The notes: a model not told the origin generated them from the sequence alone. DNA of 5,645 nucleotides from Candidatus Omnitrophota bacterium (GCA_022013205.1 JAKLQT010000181.1:1-5645), one strand, 5' to 3'; shown: positions 1 to 5,645, numbered from the stretch's first letter. Numbers and translations: made by a program.

Positions 1-87
1 AAAGTTGAAAATATGTGTTGTGAATATTTAAATTCTCTAATAAAGCAGGGGGTAACGATCTATGGTATTATTTCCACCATGTGTTGA
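1..87 (+). CDS. Possible C-terminal end of an unrecognised upstream gene (partial)
   Basis: Reading frame 1 is open from the window edge to a TGA at 85-87, giving 28 codons; the last residues read GVTIYGIISTMC. The other two forward frames meet stops early (TGA at 4-6 in frame 3, TAA at 29-31 in frame 2). The frame ends just before a good promoter, which is where an upstream gene would be expected to stop. The fragment is too short to assign to any family, and an open run of 28 codons can occur by chance, so this is only a candidate. It contains three cysteines and no recognisable motif. Confidence 0.3.
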   Translation, partial: KVENMCCEYLNSLIKQGVTIYGIISTMC

Positions 88-96
88 TAAGTAGTT

Positions 97-125
97 TTGA
101 CAACAGATTGGGTTTGTGCTAATAT
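97..125 (+). promoter_or_regulatory. Sigma70-type promoter for accD
   Basis: A perfect -35 hexamer TTGACA (97-102) is followed by a 17-nt spacer and TAATAT (120-125), which matches the -10 consensus at four of six positions. TGC directly before the -10 makes an extended -10 element. The predicted start of transcription is near 131-133, leaving a leader of about 140 nt before the accD ATG. It lies just past the stop at 85-87. This is a sequence match only; sigma usage in this organism is assumed. Confidence 0.6.
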
Positions 126-189
126 AGGCTCTGTTGTGAAATAACACAGCCGCACAGATAATCACAGATGTTTGACTGATGGTCGCAGA

Positions 190-247
190 TTGCCCGTCGA
201 TAATCCCTGATTCGAAAAAGGGATAAGGCCTGTTTGAAATAGGGCAG
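190..247 (+). promoter_or_regulatory. Potential structured 5' leader of accD
   Basis: Two nested pairings can form in the predicted accD leader. The outer one is TTGCCC (190-195) with GGGCAG (242-247; five Watson-Crick pairs plus one T-G). The inner one is ATCCCT (203-208) with AGGGAT (219-224) around a 10-nt loop containing TTCGAA. The structure ends 24 nt before the ATG. No T-run follows, so it is not a terminator, and I do not recognise a known riboswitch class. Regulation of accD through this leader is inference; the pairings could be fortuitous. Confidence 0.25.
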
Positions 248-271
248 CCTGATAATTTAGAAAGAAAAGAA

Positions 272-1105
272 ATGTTTGGAAAGCAAAAATATACAATAGT
301 AAAAATTAAGAAAAAAGATATGCCTGGCGGCTTATGCACAAAATGTTCAGGGTGCGGACAAATCATTTTTAATAAACAGCTTAAAGAGGATATGAGCATT
401 TGTCCTAAATGCGATTATCATTTTATTCTGGGGGCAAAGGACAGGATGTCTCTTTTGGTAGATGAGGGTACGTTTAAGGAATTTGACGCTAAAATGGCGA
501 CTAAAGATATTATCGGATTTAAGGGGCCAAAGACCTATGTTCAAAAAATAAAACAGGACCAAAAGGATACCGGGCTTGTAGATGCTGTGATTACGGGTCA
601 GGGAGAAATTAATAAGAAAAAGGCAGTGCTTGCGGTTACTGATTCTAAATTTATTATGGGCTCAATGGGGTCTGTTGTTGGTGAGAAGATAACGAGAGCT
701 ACGGAAAAGGCAACCCAAGAGAATTTACCCCTGGTTATTGTCTCTGGTTCAGGCGGCGGAGCGCGAATGTATGAGGGGATGTTTAGTCTGATGCAAATGG
801 CAAAGACATCCGCTGCTTTGGCAAAACACAAAGAAAAAGGGCTATTGTTTATTTCCGTTTTAACTAACCCAACGATGGCAGGGATCATGGCCAGCTTTGC
901 CAGCTTAGGGGATGTGATTATTGCTGAACCCAAAGCTTTGATCGGTTTTACCGGCCCGAGAGTTATTGAGCAGACAATCAGACAGAAATTACCGCCGGGT
1001 TTTCAAAGTTCAGAATTTTTATTGGAGCACGGGCTTATAGATTCTATTGTACATAGAAAACAATTAAAGATTACTTTAGCTAGTCTGATTAATTATTTAA
1101 GTTAA
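272..1105 (+). CDS. accD: Acetyl-CoA carboxylase carboxyltransferase subunit beta
   Basis: AccD is the beta half of the cytoplasmic carboxyltransferase that, with AccA, moves the carboxyl group from carboxybiotin on AccB to acetyl-CoA, making malonyl-CoA for fatty-acid synthesis. The 277-residue product is close to the usual family length. It starts with a zinc ribbon, C25-x2-C28 and C44-x2-C47, with an extra cysteine at C22. The crotonase-fold carboxyltransferase domain shows GSMGSVVGEKITRA (130-143), GGARMYEG (162-169) with SLMQMAKTSAAL (172-183), TNPTMAGIMASFASLGD (198-214) and GFTGPRVIEQTIRQKLP (225-241). ATG272 is chosen because the zinc ribbon follows at the normal distance; the ribosome-binding site is only a weak purine run (AAAGAAAAGA). 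accA is not in the window. The gene has its own promoter and appears separate from the downstream operon. Two active-site loops look slightly atypical (SGSGGGARM and TMAG). Family assignment is secure. Confidence 0.97.
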   Translation: MFGKQKYTIVKIKKKDMPGGLCTKCSGCGQIIFNKQLKEDMSICPKCDYHFILGAKDRMSLLVDEGTFKEFDAKMATKDIIGFKGPKTYVQKIKQDQKDTGLVDAVITGQGEINKKKAVLAVTDSKFIMGSMGSVVGEKITRATEKATQENLPLVIVSGSGGGARMYEGMFSLMQMAKTSAALAKHKEKGLLFISVLTNPTMAGIMASFASLGDVIIAEPKALIGFTGPRVIEQTIRQKLPPGFQSSEFLLEHGLIDSIVHRKQLKITLASLINYLS

Positions 1106-1165
1106 TTAACAATTGGACAAATCTACCAAAGAAGATATGACTAATTTTAACTAGGCAATAATATT

Positions 1166-1195
1166 TTGGTCATTGCAAAAAAAGTGTGCTAAAGA
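1166..1195 (+). promoter_or_regulatory. Weak candidate promoter upstream of the kinase operon
   Basis: TTGGTC (1166-1171) sits 18 nt upstream of TAAAGA (1190-1195), with an extended -10 TGC (1187-1189). Both hexamers match the consensus poorly, about three of six each. The main support is that the 8-mer TGTGCTAA (1185-1192) recurs exactly over the same part of the accD promoter (115-122). If real, transcription would start near 1201, and both the long hairpin and the terminator-like hairpin would lie in the leader of the ROK gene. Confidence 0.25.
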
Positions 1196-1215
1196 TCGTA
1201 TAAGTGAACTGATGA

Positions 1216-1266
1216 GGAGATGATGGATAAAATTTACGCTCATCACCAATTTCCCATCAACTCTCC
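1216..1266 (+). other. Long imperfect hairpin in the accD-ROK gap
   Basis: GGAGATGATGG (1216-1226) pairs with CCATCAACTCTCC (1254-1266) through eleven Watson-Crick pairs, interrupted only by a two-base bulge (1260-1261). Inside it, AAATT (1230-1234) can pair with AATTT (1248-1252), leaving a 13-base loop. No T-run follows, so it is not itself an intrinsic terminator. An alternative pairing, TGATGAG (1210-1216) with CTCATCA (1239-1245), competes with it. It could be a structured RNA leader, an RNA-stability element downstream of accD, or a protein site. It matches no RNA family I know. Confidence 0.4.
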
Positions 1267-1322
1267 CTAAATTCAGGTTAATTAAGAAAGAATCTAATAT
1301 TTTCATTAAAGTTTAAAAATAC

Positions 1323-1349
1323 CGCAGATCATAGAGATTGCGTTTTTTT
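1323..1349 (+). terminator. Candidate intrinsic terminator or attenuator before the ROK gene
   Basis: CGCA-G-ATC (1323-1330) pairs with GATTGCG (1336-1342): seven pairs with one bulged G (1327) around the five-base loop ATAGA. It is followed at once by seven T (1343-1349), the layout of a Rho-independent terminator on the + strand. The stem is short and only half GC, so strength is uncertain. It lies 218 nt after the accD stop and 55 nt before the ROK start. It may end accD transcripts, or act as an attenuator for the kinase operon if transcription starts upstream of it. I see no convincing promoter between it and the ROK gene. Confidence 0.45.
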
Positions 1350-1390
1350 AAAAAATCGACGTGTTCGCGCAGTTTGGTATGTGTGTTTAG

Positions 1391-1396
1391 AGGAGG
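1391..1396 (+). promoter_or_regulatory. Strong Shine-Dalgarno that fixes the ROK kinase start
   Basis: AGGAGG lies seven bases before ATG at 1404. An upstream in-frame TTG at 1338 would add 22 residues with no similarity to ROK N-termini, and it overlaps the terminator-like hairpin. The ATG at 1404 is therefore clearly the better start. Confidence 0.85.
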
Positions 1397-1403
1397 TGAA
1401 ATC

Positions 1404-2408
1404 ATGAAGCAGGATCGGCGTAAGGTTTCAAATTGCCGCTATACAATCGGAGTTGATTTTGGAGGTACTTTTGTGAAATTGGCTCTGGTCCGTTTTTGGG
1501 AAAAAGGTTTTAGAATAGAGGGATTTTCTTCATTTGAAACCAAGAATTATAATAAAGATGCTTTGATTGAGCAGATGGTGATCAGGATAATAAAACTTAA
1601 AGCGGAAAGCACATATAAAGGCAACCGGGTACGCGGAGTAGGCATCGGTGTTCCCGGCAGAGTTGATTTTGATAAAGGAATTGTTTTTGATCTGACAAAT
1701 GTTTCCGGCTGGAAAAATGTGAATCTGAAAGATGCTCTCCAGCCTAAAGTCAAAATCCCGGTATTGGTTGATAATGATGCTAACCTGATGGCTTTAGCGG
1801 AAAGTAAATTCGGAGCTGCCAAGGGGCATAAGGATTGTATTTGCGTAACCATGGGTACGGGTATTGGCGGAGGCATTATTCTTAACCATAAGGTTTATCG
1901 CGGGATAAGTTTTGCTGCCGGAGAAATTGGCCACATGACCATAAATGAGAACGGGCCTCTTTGTATTTGCGGAGGCAAGGGCTGCGTTGAGCGGTATATC
2001 GGTAACCGCTATATTTTGGAAGAGGCAATAAGGAGATTGCGTGGGGGGGCAAAGAGCAGTGTAAGAGCTAAACTCAATGGAAGGTATTCGAACCTTACTC
2101 TTGAGATGTTAAACAGTGCAGCCAGAAAAAAAGATCCTTTTTCCATACTGATCTGGCAGGAGGTGGGAAAACATATGGGGGCGGTACTTGCTAATGTCGT
2201 AAACCTGCTTAATCCCGAGATTATTGTCGTGGGAGGTGGAGTGGCAAAGGCAGGTGCTTTATTCCTTGAGCCGATGCGCAGGATTGTAAAAGAAAGGGCG
2301 TTTCAGGTTTCCTGCCGCAATTTGAAGATTGTTGCTTCGAAATTCAGCAATAAGGCAGGGATTATTGGCGCAGCAGCCCTGGTACTGGCGAATAAGGAGA
2401 AAAAATGA
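1404..2408 (+). CDS. ROK-family sugar kinase (glucokinase-like)
   Basis: ROK kinases phosphorylate a free hexose or N-acetylhexosamine with ATP in the cytoplasm. The 334-residue product has the full set of family motifs. These are DFGGT (18-22, phosphate loop); the VGIGVPG segment (79-85); LTNVSGW (97-103), like the sugar-side region of glucokinases; DNDAN (123-127) with the expected catalytic base D125; MGTGIGGG (150-157); EIGH (174-177); the zinc site H177 with C187, C189 and C194 in CxCGGKGC followed by E196; and a C-terminal GGGVAKAG nucleotide-binding segment. There is no N-terminal helix-turn-helix, so it should be an enzyme and not a ROK repressor. Sequence motifs do not settle the substrate: glucose, fructose, N-acetylglucosamine and N-acetylmannosamine are all possible. 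Its stop overlaps the epimerase start by four bases, which argues for translational coupling. A run of seven G at 2043-2049 encodes G214-G215. Confidence 0.92.
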   Translation: MKQDRRKVSNCRYTIGVDFGGTFVKLALVRFWEKGFRIEGFSSFETKNYNKDALIEQMVIRIIKLKAESTYKGNRVRGVGIGVPGRVDFDKGIVFDLTNVSGWKNVNLKDALQPKVKIPVLVDNDANLMALAESKFGAAKGHKDCICVTMGTGIGGGIILNHKVYRGISFAAGEIGHMTINENGPLCICGGKGCVERYIGNRYILEEAIRRLRGGAKSSVRAKLNGRYSNLTLEMLNSAARKKDPFSILIWQEVGKHMGAVLANVVNLLNPEIIVVGGGVAKAGALFLEPMRRIVKERAFQVSCRNLKIVASKFSNKAGIIGAAALVLANKEKK

Positions 2409-3370
2409 GGATCTTGATTACCGGAGGAGGGGGATTTATAGGCTCTTATCTTACAGAGAGCCTGTTAAATGATGGGCATGAAGTAACTATTATAGATAAT
2501 TTTTCCACAGGTTCAGAGGATAATATAGTTCATTTAGAGATTAATGAAAGATTCAGATTAGTTATTGGAGATATCCTGGATTATAAGCTGATGCTTAAGT
2601 ATATCAGCGAATGTGATTGTATATATCACTTAGCTGCCGCGGTAGGAGTTAAATATGTTCTTGATAATCAGCTGGATTCCTTGATTACTAATGTTCGCGG
2701 TACTGAGATTGTCCTTGATTTAGCACATGTTTTTAAAAAGAAGATTTTTCTCTCTTCTTCATCTGAGGTTTACGGTAAAAACGGCGGTTCAAAGAGCTTT
2801 AAGGAAACAGATGACAGGATCCTGGGGGCAGTAAATATTTCGCGCTGGGGATATGCTTTTTCCAAGGGGGTTGATGAATTTTTGGCCGTGGCGTATCACC
2901 AGTCTAAAGGCCTTCCCGTAGTTATCGGACGATTATTTAATATCTGCGGCCCGAGGCAAAGCCCGCGTTATGGCATGGTTATACCGCGTTTTGTTCAGCA
3001 GGCACTTAAAAATGAACCGTTAACCGTTTATGGCGATGGCAAACAGGTGCGTTCATTTACGTATATAACTGACGCAGTAGCGGCGATCAAAGCGATTATG
3101 GGGGAAAAAGAGGCAGAAGGCGGGGTTTTTAATATCGGCAGCTGTGAATCGGTTAGCATTGGAGAACTGGCTGAAAAGATCAAGGCCTTTAGTAACAGCA
3201 GTTCCCAGATAGGCTTTGTTCCGTATGAACAGGCTTATGATAATAATTTTGAAGATATGTTTTATCGGGTGCCGGATATTTCTAAGATAGAAAAGCTTAT
3301 CGGCCCATTTGTTAAGATGAAATTAGACGAAATGATTAAGGAAATTATCAATTATTATAGAGGTAATTAG
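2405..3370 (+). CDS. NAD-dependent nucleotide-sugar epimerase/dehydratase/decarboxylase (extended SDR)
   Basis: This 321-residue extended short-chain dehydrogenase acts on a nucleotide-linked sugar in the cytoplasm. The N-terminal Rossmann fold shows TGGGGFIGS (6-14), with D31-N32 following strand 2 to hold the NAD ribose, then GDILD (55-59) and HLAAAVGV (75-82). The catalytic set is S119 in SSSSEVYG (117-124) with Y150-x3-K154. The substrate half carries GRLFNICGPRQ (175-185), YGMVIPRFV (189-197), VYGDGKQVRSFTYITD (208-223) and FNIG. The Glu in SSEVYG (E121) is typical of dehydratases and UDP-glucuronate decarboxylases more than of GalE, which has Thr there, so UDP-xylose synthase-like activity is possible but unproven. 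ATG2405 has AAGGAG (2394-2399) five bases upstream and overlaps the kinase stop as ATGA. The stop at 3368-3370 touches the lptD start. Likely role: making a sugar donor for LPS or another surface glycan. Confidence 0.9.
   Translation: MRILITGGGGFIGSYLTESLLNDGHEVTIIDNFSTGSEDNIVHLEINERFRLVIGDILDYKLMLKYISECDCIYHLAAAVGVKYVLDNQLDSLITNVRGTEIVLDLAHVFKKKIFLSSSSEVYGKNGGSKSFKETDDRILGAVNISRWGYAFSKGVDEFLAVAYHQSKGLPVVIGRLFNICGPRQSPRYGMVIPRFVQQALKNEPLTVYGDGKQVRSFTYITDAVAAIKAIMGEKEAEGGVFNIGSCESVSIGELAEKIKAFSNSSSQIGFVPYEQAYDNNFEDMFYRVPDISKIEKLIGPFVKMKLDEMIKEIINYYRGN
3359..3363 (+). promoter_or_regulatory. Shine-Dalgarno supporting the TTG start of lptD
   Basis: AGAGG inside the last codons of the epimerase gene lies seven bases before TTG at 3371. 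The codon before the TTG is the in-frame TAG of the epimerase, so the reading frame cannot start earlier. The next in-frame ATG (3575) would remove the signal peptide and part of the OstA domain. The TTG is therefore the best start. Confidence 0.7.
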
Positions 3371-5645
3371 TTGAACTTCTTCAGATTAAAGAGCAATACT
3401 TATTCTCTGAGTTCCATTCTTGAGCCCCTTCTTATTATTCTGATTAGTTTTTCCGTTTTTAATGACGCGGCATTTTGCCAGGGTAATACCTTGGTAAAAG
3501 ATAAGTCAGAAACCGCTATCAGCAAGCCTATTGTTGTTGACGCGGATAATGTAGAGTGCTTTGACTCAGGATCGATGATTAAAGGTGCCGGAAATGTGAA
3601 AATAGACTATGATAATGTGATCTTAGAAGCAGATAATATTGAGGTTGACCTGAAAACAAATGAGGCCCTGGCAACAGGCAGGGTAAGGGTTTTTTATAAT
3701 AATATCAAAATTATAGGGGATAAGCTTGATTATAATTTTCAATCTAAAAAAGGCAGAATGCTCCAGGATCAGGGTGAAGGTGGTAGCTTAGTTGAAGTAA
3801 CACATAGCGATATACGGATCACGGCAAAGCAGATAGATTTTAATTTAGAAGAAAGAATTGCGGCCGCGCCCGGCGATATTAAGATTGAAAGAGGCCAATC
3901 AGTTTCCTGGGGAAAAGATCTGGCATATGATTTTACTAAGGAAAGCGGCAGTTTCAAGGATATAACCTATTTTTCTCCTCTCTGGTATGGTAAAGCTCAA
4001 GATGGGGAAAAAGCAGACATGCAAAAGTATGTTTTAAACCGGGCATATATGACGACTTGCGATAAGGATAAACCGCATTACCGGGTTCAGGCCAAACGCT
4101 TTTATGTATATCCGGGTGATAAGATAGTGGCTAAAAATGTGGTTATTTTTATAGGCAATGTGCCGGTTATGTATTTACCTTACTGGAAACAGTCGTTTGA
4201 GAGTGACTATATCATATCTTTGAGTGTGGGCAGAAAGAAAGACTGGGGCTGGTTTGCTTTAAGTTCTATCAGGTATTACTTAAATGAAAATTTGAAAACT
4301 ACTGTTCATTTCGACCAACGTGATCTTAAAGGAACTGCCGGCGGAGCTGATTTTGATTACGATACCAAAAATTTCGGTAAGGGGACGATTAAGGCCTATC
4401 ATATGAATGAAAGGGACAAGTACTACAGAAGTGAAGATGACCCAAGAACAAGGAATGCTCAGGAAACCGAAAGATGGAGGGTAAAGCTAACCCATAGATG
4501 GGAAATTGATTCTTCGACTTTAGCTATGTTTGAGTCTCACGAATTAAGCGATATATTTATTACAAAAGATTATCTTTATAAGGAGTATGAGGATGATATT
4601 CAGCCGGCAAGCGAAGGGTATATTACTCACTATGAGGATGGATATAGCCTCAGCCTTTATGGCCGCAAAAGGACAAACCGGTTCTATTCAGAGGTTGAGC
4701 GCCTTCCTGAATTCACTTTAAATACCGTAAGCCGGGAAATTTTAGATTCAAATCTCTATTTTCGTCAGGATATAGAAATTGCCAACCTGAACAAAAAACA
4801 GGCCAACAGCGCTATTGATACGGATGCTAACAGGTTTGACTCTTATAATGAGCTTAAATACCCGACAAAACTGCCGGGCGGCCTGGACTGGATAAATGTA
4901 TCTCCGTATGCACGTATGCGCCAGACATATTATTCCAAGGATAACATTGGAGCAGACGAGGACTTCTTCCGGGGAATACATTATTACGGAATTGAATTAA
5001 ATACTAAGTTTTTCCGAATTTTTGATTATAGCGGCAATACTCTGGGGATAGAATTGAACAGGCTGCGTCATGTGATCAGTCCTAAAATAAATTATGATTA
5101 CATCCATACCCCGACTGTGCAGGAAAGCAAGCTGGGTATTTTTGATGATATAGATTCGATAACAAAGAAAAATTTGTTTACATTCGGCGTTGAAAACCAC
5201 CTGCAGACTAAATGGAAACAAAAGGGCAGCGCTGAACTGGAAAATGTGGATATACTTTATTTCTATCCCTGGGTTGAATACAGGCAAAATGCCGCTCCTG
5301 AAGTTAAGCATTTCGGTTATATTAACTCTGAGCTTGAGTTCAGGCCTAATCGATGGTTATGGGTTGAGTCGGATGCTGTCTTTAACCAGTATCAGAAAAG
5401 GTTCAAGACGTTAAATGCCGATCTTTATGCTCAAGGAGATGATAAATGGCGGATCTCACTCGGTAAGCGTTACGACCGGGATATCAGTGAACAATCTACA
5501 GCCAGTTTATATTATAAGATCAATAGAAAATGGCAGGTAGGTACATACACAAGGTACTTATCCTACACTGATGTTTTTCAGGAGCAGGAGTATACGATAT
5601 ACAGGGATCTCCATTGCTGGTTATTGGAAATGGGGTATAATGTCA
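3371..5645 (+). CDS. lptD: LPS-assembly outer-membrane protein LptD (OstA/Imp), 3' end cut by the window
   Basis: LptD with the lipoprotein LptE forms the outer-membrane translocon that inserts LPS into the outer leaflet, receiving it through the LptA bridge. The frame runs 758 codons without a stop to the window edge. Residues 1-36 are a signal peptide: basic n-region (R5, K7), core LLIILISFSVF (20-30), and a cleavage site near A34-C36. Residues 53 to about 200 form the periplasmic OstA/LptA-like jellyroll, for example VVDADNVE (55-62) and ATGRVRVFY (101-109). The LptD signature follows: TTCD (228-231), HYRVQAKRFYVYPGDKIVAKN and VPVMYLPYW (264-272). The rest is barrel-like sequence rich in alternating aromatic and polar residues, ending with DLHCWLLEMGYN (746-757). 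Family members are often near 780-800 residues, so probably only a short C-terminal piece is missing. C230 and C749 sit where the E. coli disulfide cysteines are expected. The gene is last seen in the kinase-epimerase operon. Confidence 0.93.
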   Translation, partial: MNFFRLKSNTYSLSSILEPLLIILISFSVFNDAAFCQGNTLVKDKSETAISKPIVVDADNVECFDSGSMIKGAGNVKIDYDNVILEADNIEVDLKTNEALATGRVRVFYNNIKIIGDKLDYNFQSKKGRMLQDQGEGGSLVEVTHSDIRITAKQIDFNLEERIAAAPGDIKIERGQSVSWGKDLAYDFTKESGSFKDITYFSPLWYGKAQDGEKADMQKYVLNRAYMTTCDKDKPHYRVQAKRFYVYPGDKIVAKNVVIFIGNVPVMYLPYWKQSFESDYIISLSVGRKKDWGWFALSSIRYYLNENLKTTVHFDQRDLKGTAGGADFDYDTKNFGKGTIKAYHMNERDKYYRSEDDPRTRNAQETERWRVKLTHRWEIDSSTLAMFESHELSDIFITKDYLYKEYEDDIQPASEGYITHYEDGYSLSLYGRKRTNRFYSEVERLPEFTLNTVSREILDSNLYFRQDIEIANLNKKQANSAIDTDANRFDSYNELKYPTKLPGGLDWINVSPYARMRQTYYSKDNIGADEDFFRGIHYYGIELNTKFFRIFDYSGNTLGIELNRLRHVISPKINYDYIHTPTVQESKLGIFDDIDSITKKNLFTFGVENHLQTKWKQKGSAELENVDILYFYPWVEYRQNAAPEVKHFGYINSELEFRPNRWLWVESDAVFNQYQKRFKTLNADLYAQGDDKWRISLGKRYDRDISEQSTASLYYKINRKWQVGTYTRYLSYTDVFQEQEYTIYRDLHCWLLEMGYNV

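Noticed and set aside
179..226. A 15-codon upstream ORF in the accD leader (starts MVADC, stops TAA).
   Set aside because: No Shine-Dalgarno precedes it, and it has no run of regulatory codons of the kind seen in leader peptides.
37..399. A 120-codon open frame on the - strand across the accD promoter and start.
   Set aside because: It overlaps the well-supported accD coding sequence and promoter, has no recognisable motif, and no credible ribosome-binding site. It looks like a shadow frame.
1160..1182. GCAAT/ATTGC hairpin followed by an A-run after accD, considered as a terminator.
   Set aside because: The run after the stem is A, not T, on the + strand, and on the - strand the T-run precedes the stem. 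The stem has only five pairs.
1220..1270. A 16-codon ORF in the accD-ROK gap preceded by GAGGAG.
   Set aside because: The purine motif is too close to the ATG for a normal ribosome-binding site, and the segment is better explained as one arm of the hairpin at 1216-1266.
1209..1271. CTGATGA (1209-1215) followed by a long stem resembles a hammerhead ribozyme core with stem II.
   Set aside because: The required GAAA after stem II is absent (CTAAA is found), and no stem I or stem III pairing is visible around it.
1101..1285. GTTAATTAA occurs at 1101-1109 and 1277-1285, as if it were a target-site duplication around a small mobile element.
   Set aside because: The sequence between the copies has no terminal inverted repeats, and the motif is a simple AT-rich palindrome likely to recur by chance.
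4997..5414. Open frames on both strands within the lptD barrel region.
   Set aside because: They lie entirely inside the continuous LptD frame, which carries family motifs on both sides; they have no recognisable domains.

Overview
The window is a piece of a Gram-negative (diderm) bacterial chromosome with moderately low GC, judged by eye. It encodes an LptD-type outer-membrane assembly protein, so the cell very probably has an LPS-bearing outer membrane. I cannot prove the lineage. The AccD style (N-terminus, ASFASLGD segment), the DLHCW-type LptD C-terminus and the gene mix remind me of uncultured diderm groups such as Candidatus Omnitrophota or deltaproteobacteria-like lineages; this is an impression, not a result.

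Layout, all on the + strand. Positions 1-87 may hold the last 28 codons of an unrecognised gene. A good sigma70-like promoter (97-125) follows, then a leader of about 140 nt with potential secondary structure, then accD (272-1105), the zinc-ribbon carboxyltransferase beta subunit of acetyl-CoA carboxylase. The next gap (1106-1403, 298 nt) is gene-free but not featureless. It holds a weak promoter candidate that shares the 8-mer TGTGCTAA with the accD promoter, a long imperfect hairpin (1216-1266), and a hairpin followed by seven T (1323-1349) that looks like an intrinsic terminator about 55 nt before the next start codon.

A tight three-gene block follows: a ROK-family sugar kinase (1404-2408, strong Shine-Dalgarno), an extended-SDR NAD-dependent nucleotide-sugar epimerase/dehydratase/decarboxylase (2405-3370, 4-nt ATGA overlap), and lptD (3371 to beyond the window end), which begins with TTG directly after the epimerase stop codon. 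The overlaps make one co-translated operon likely. A consistent reading is sugar phosphorylation and nucleotide-sugar conversion feeding surface glycan or LPS synthesis, coupled to the protein that inserts LPS into the outer membrane; accD supplies malonyl-CoA for the lipid part. The pathway link is inference.

The genes themselves belong to well-known families and I see no clearly new defence, mobile or catalytic system. The parts most worth a second look are the two structured non-coding leaders (especially the hairpin plus terminator before the kinase gene), the TTG start and cysteine pattern of LptD, and two small deviations in AccD active-site loops.
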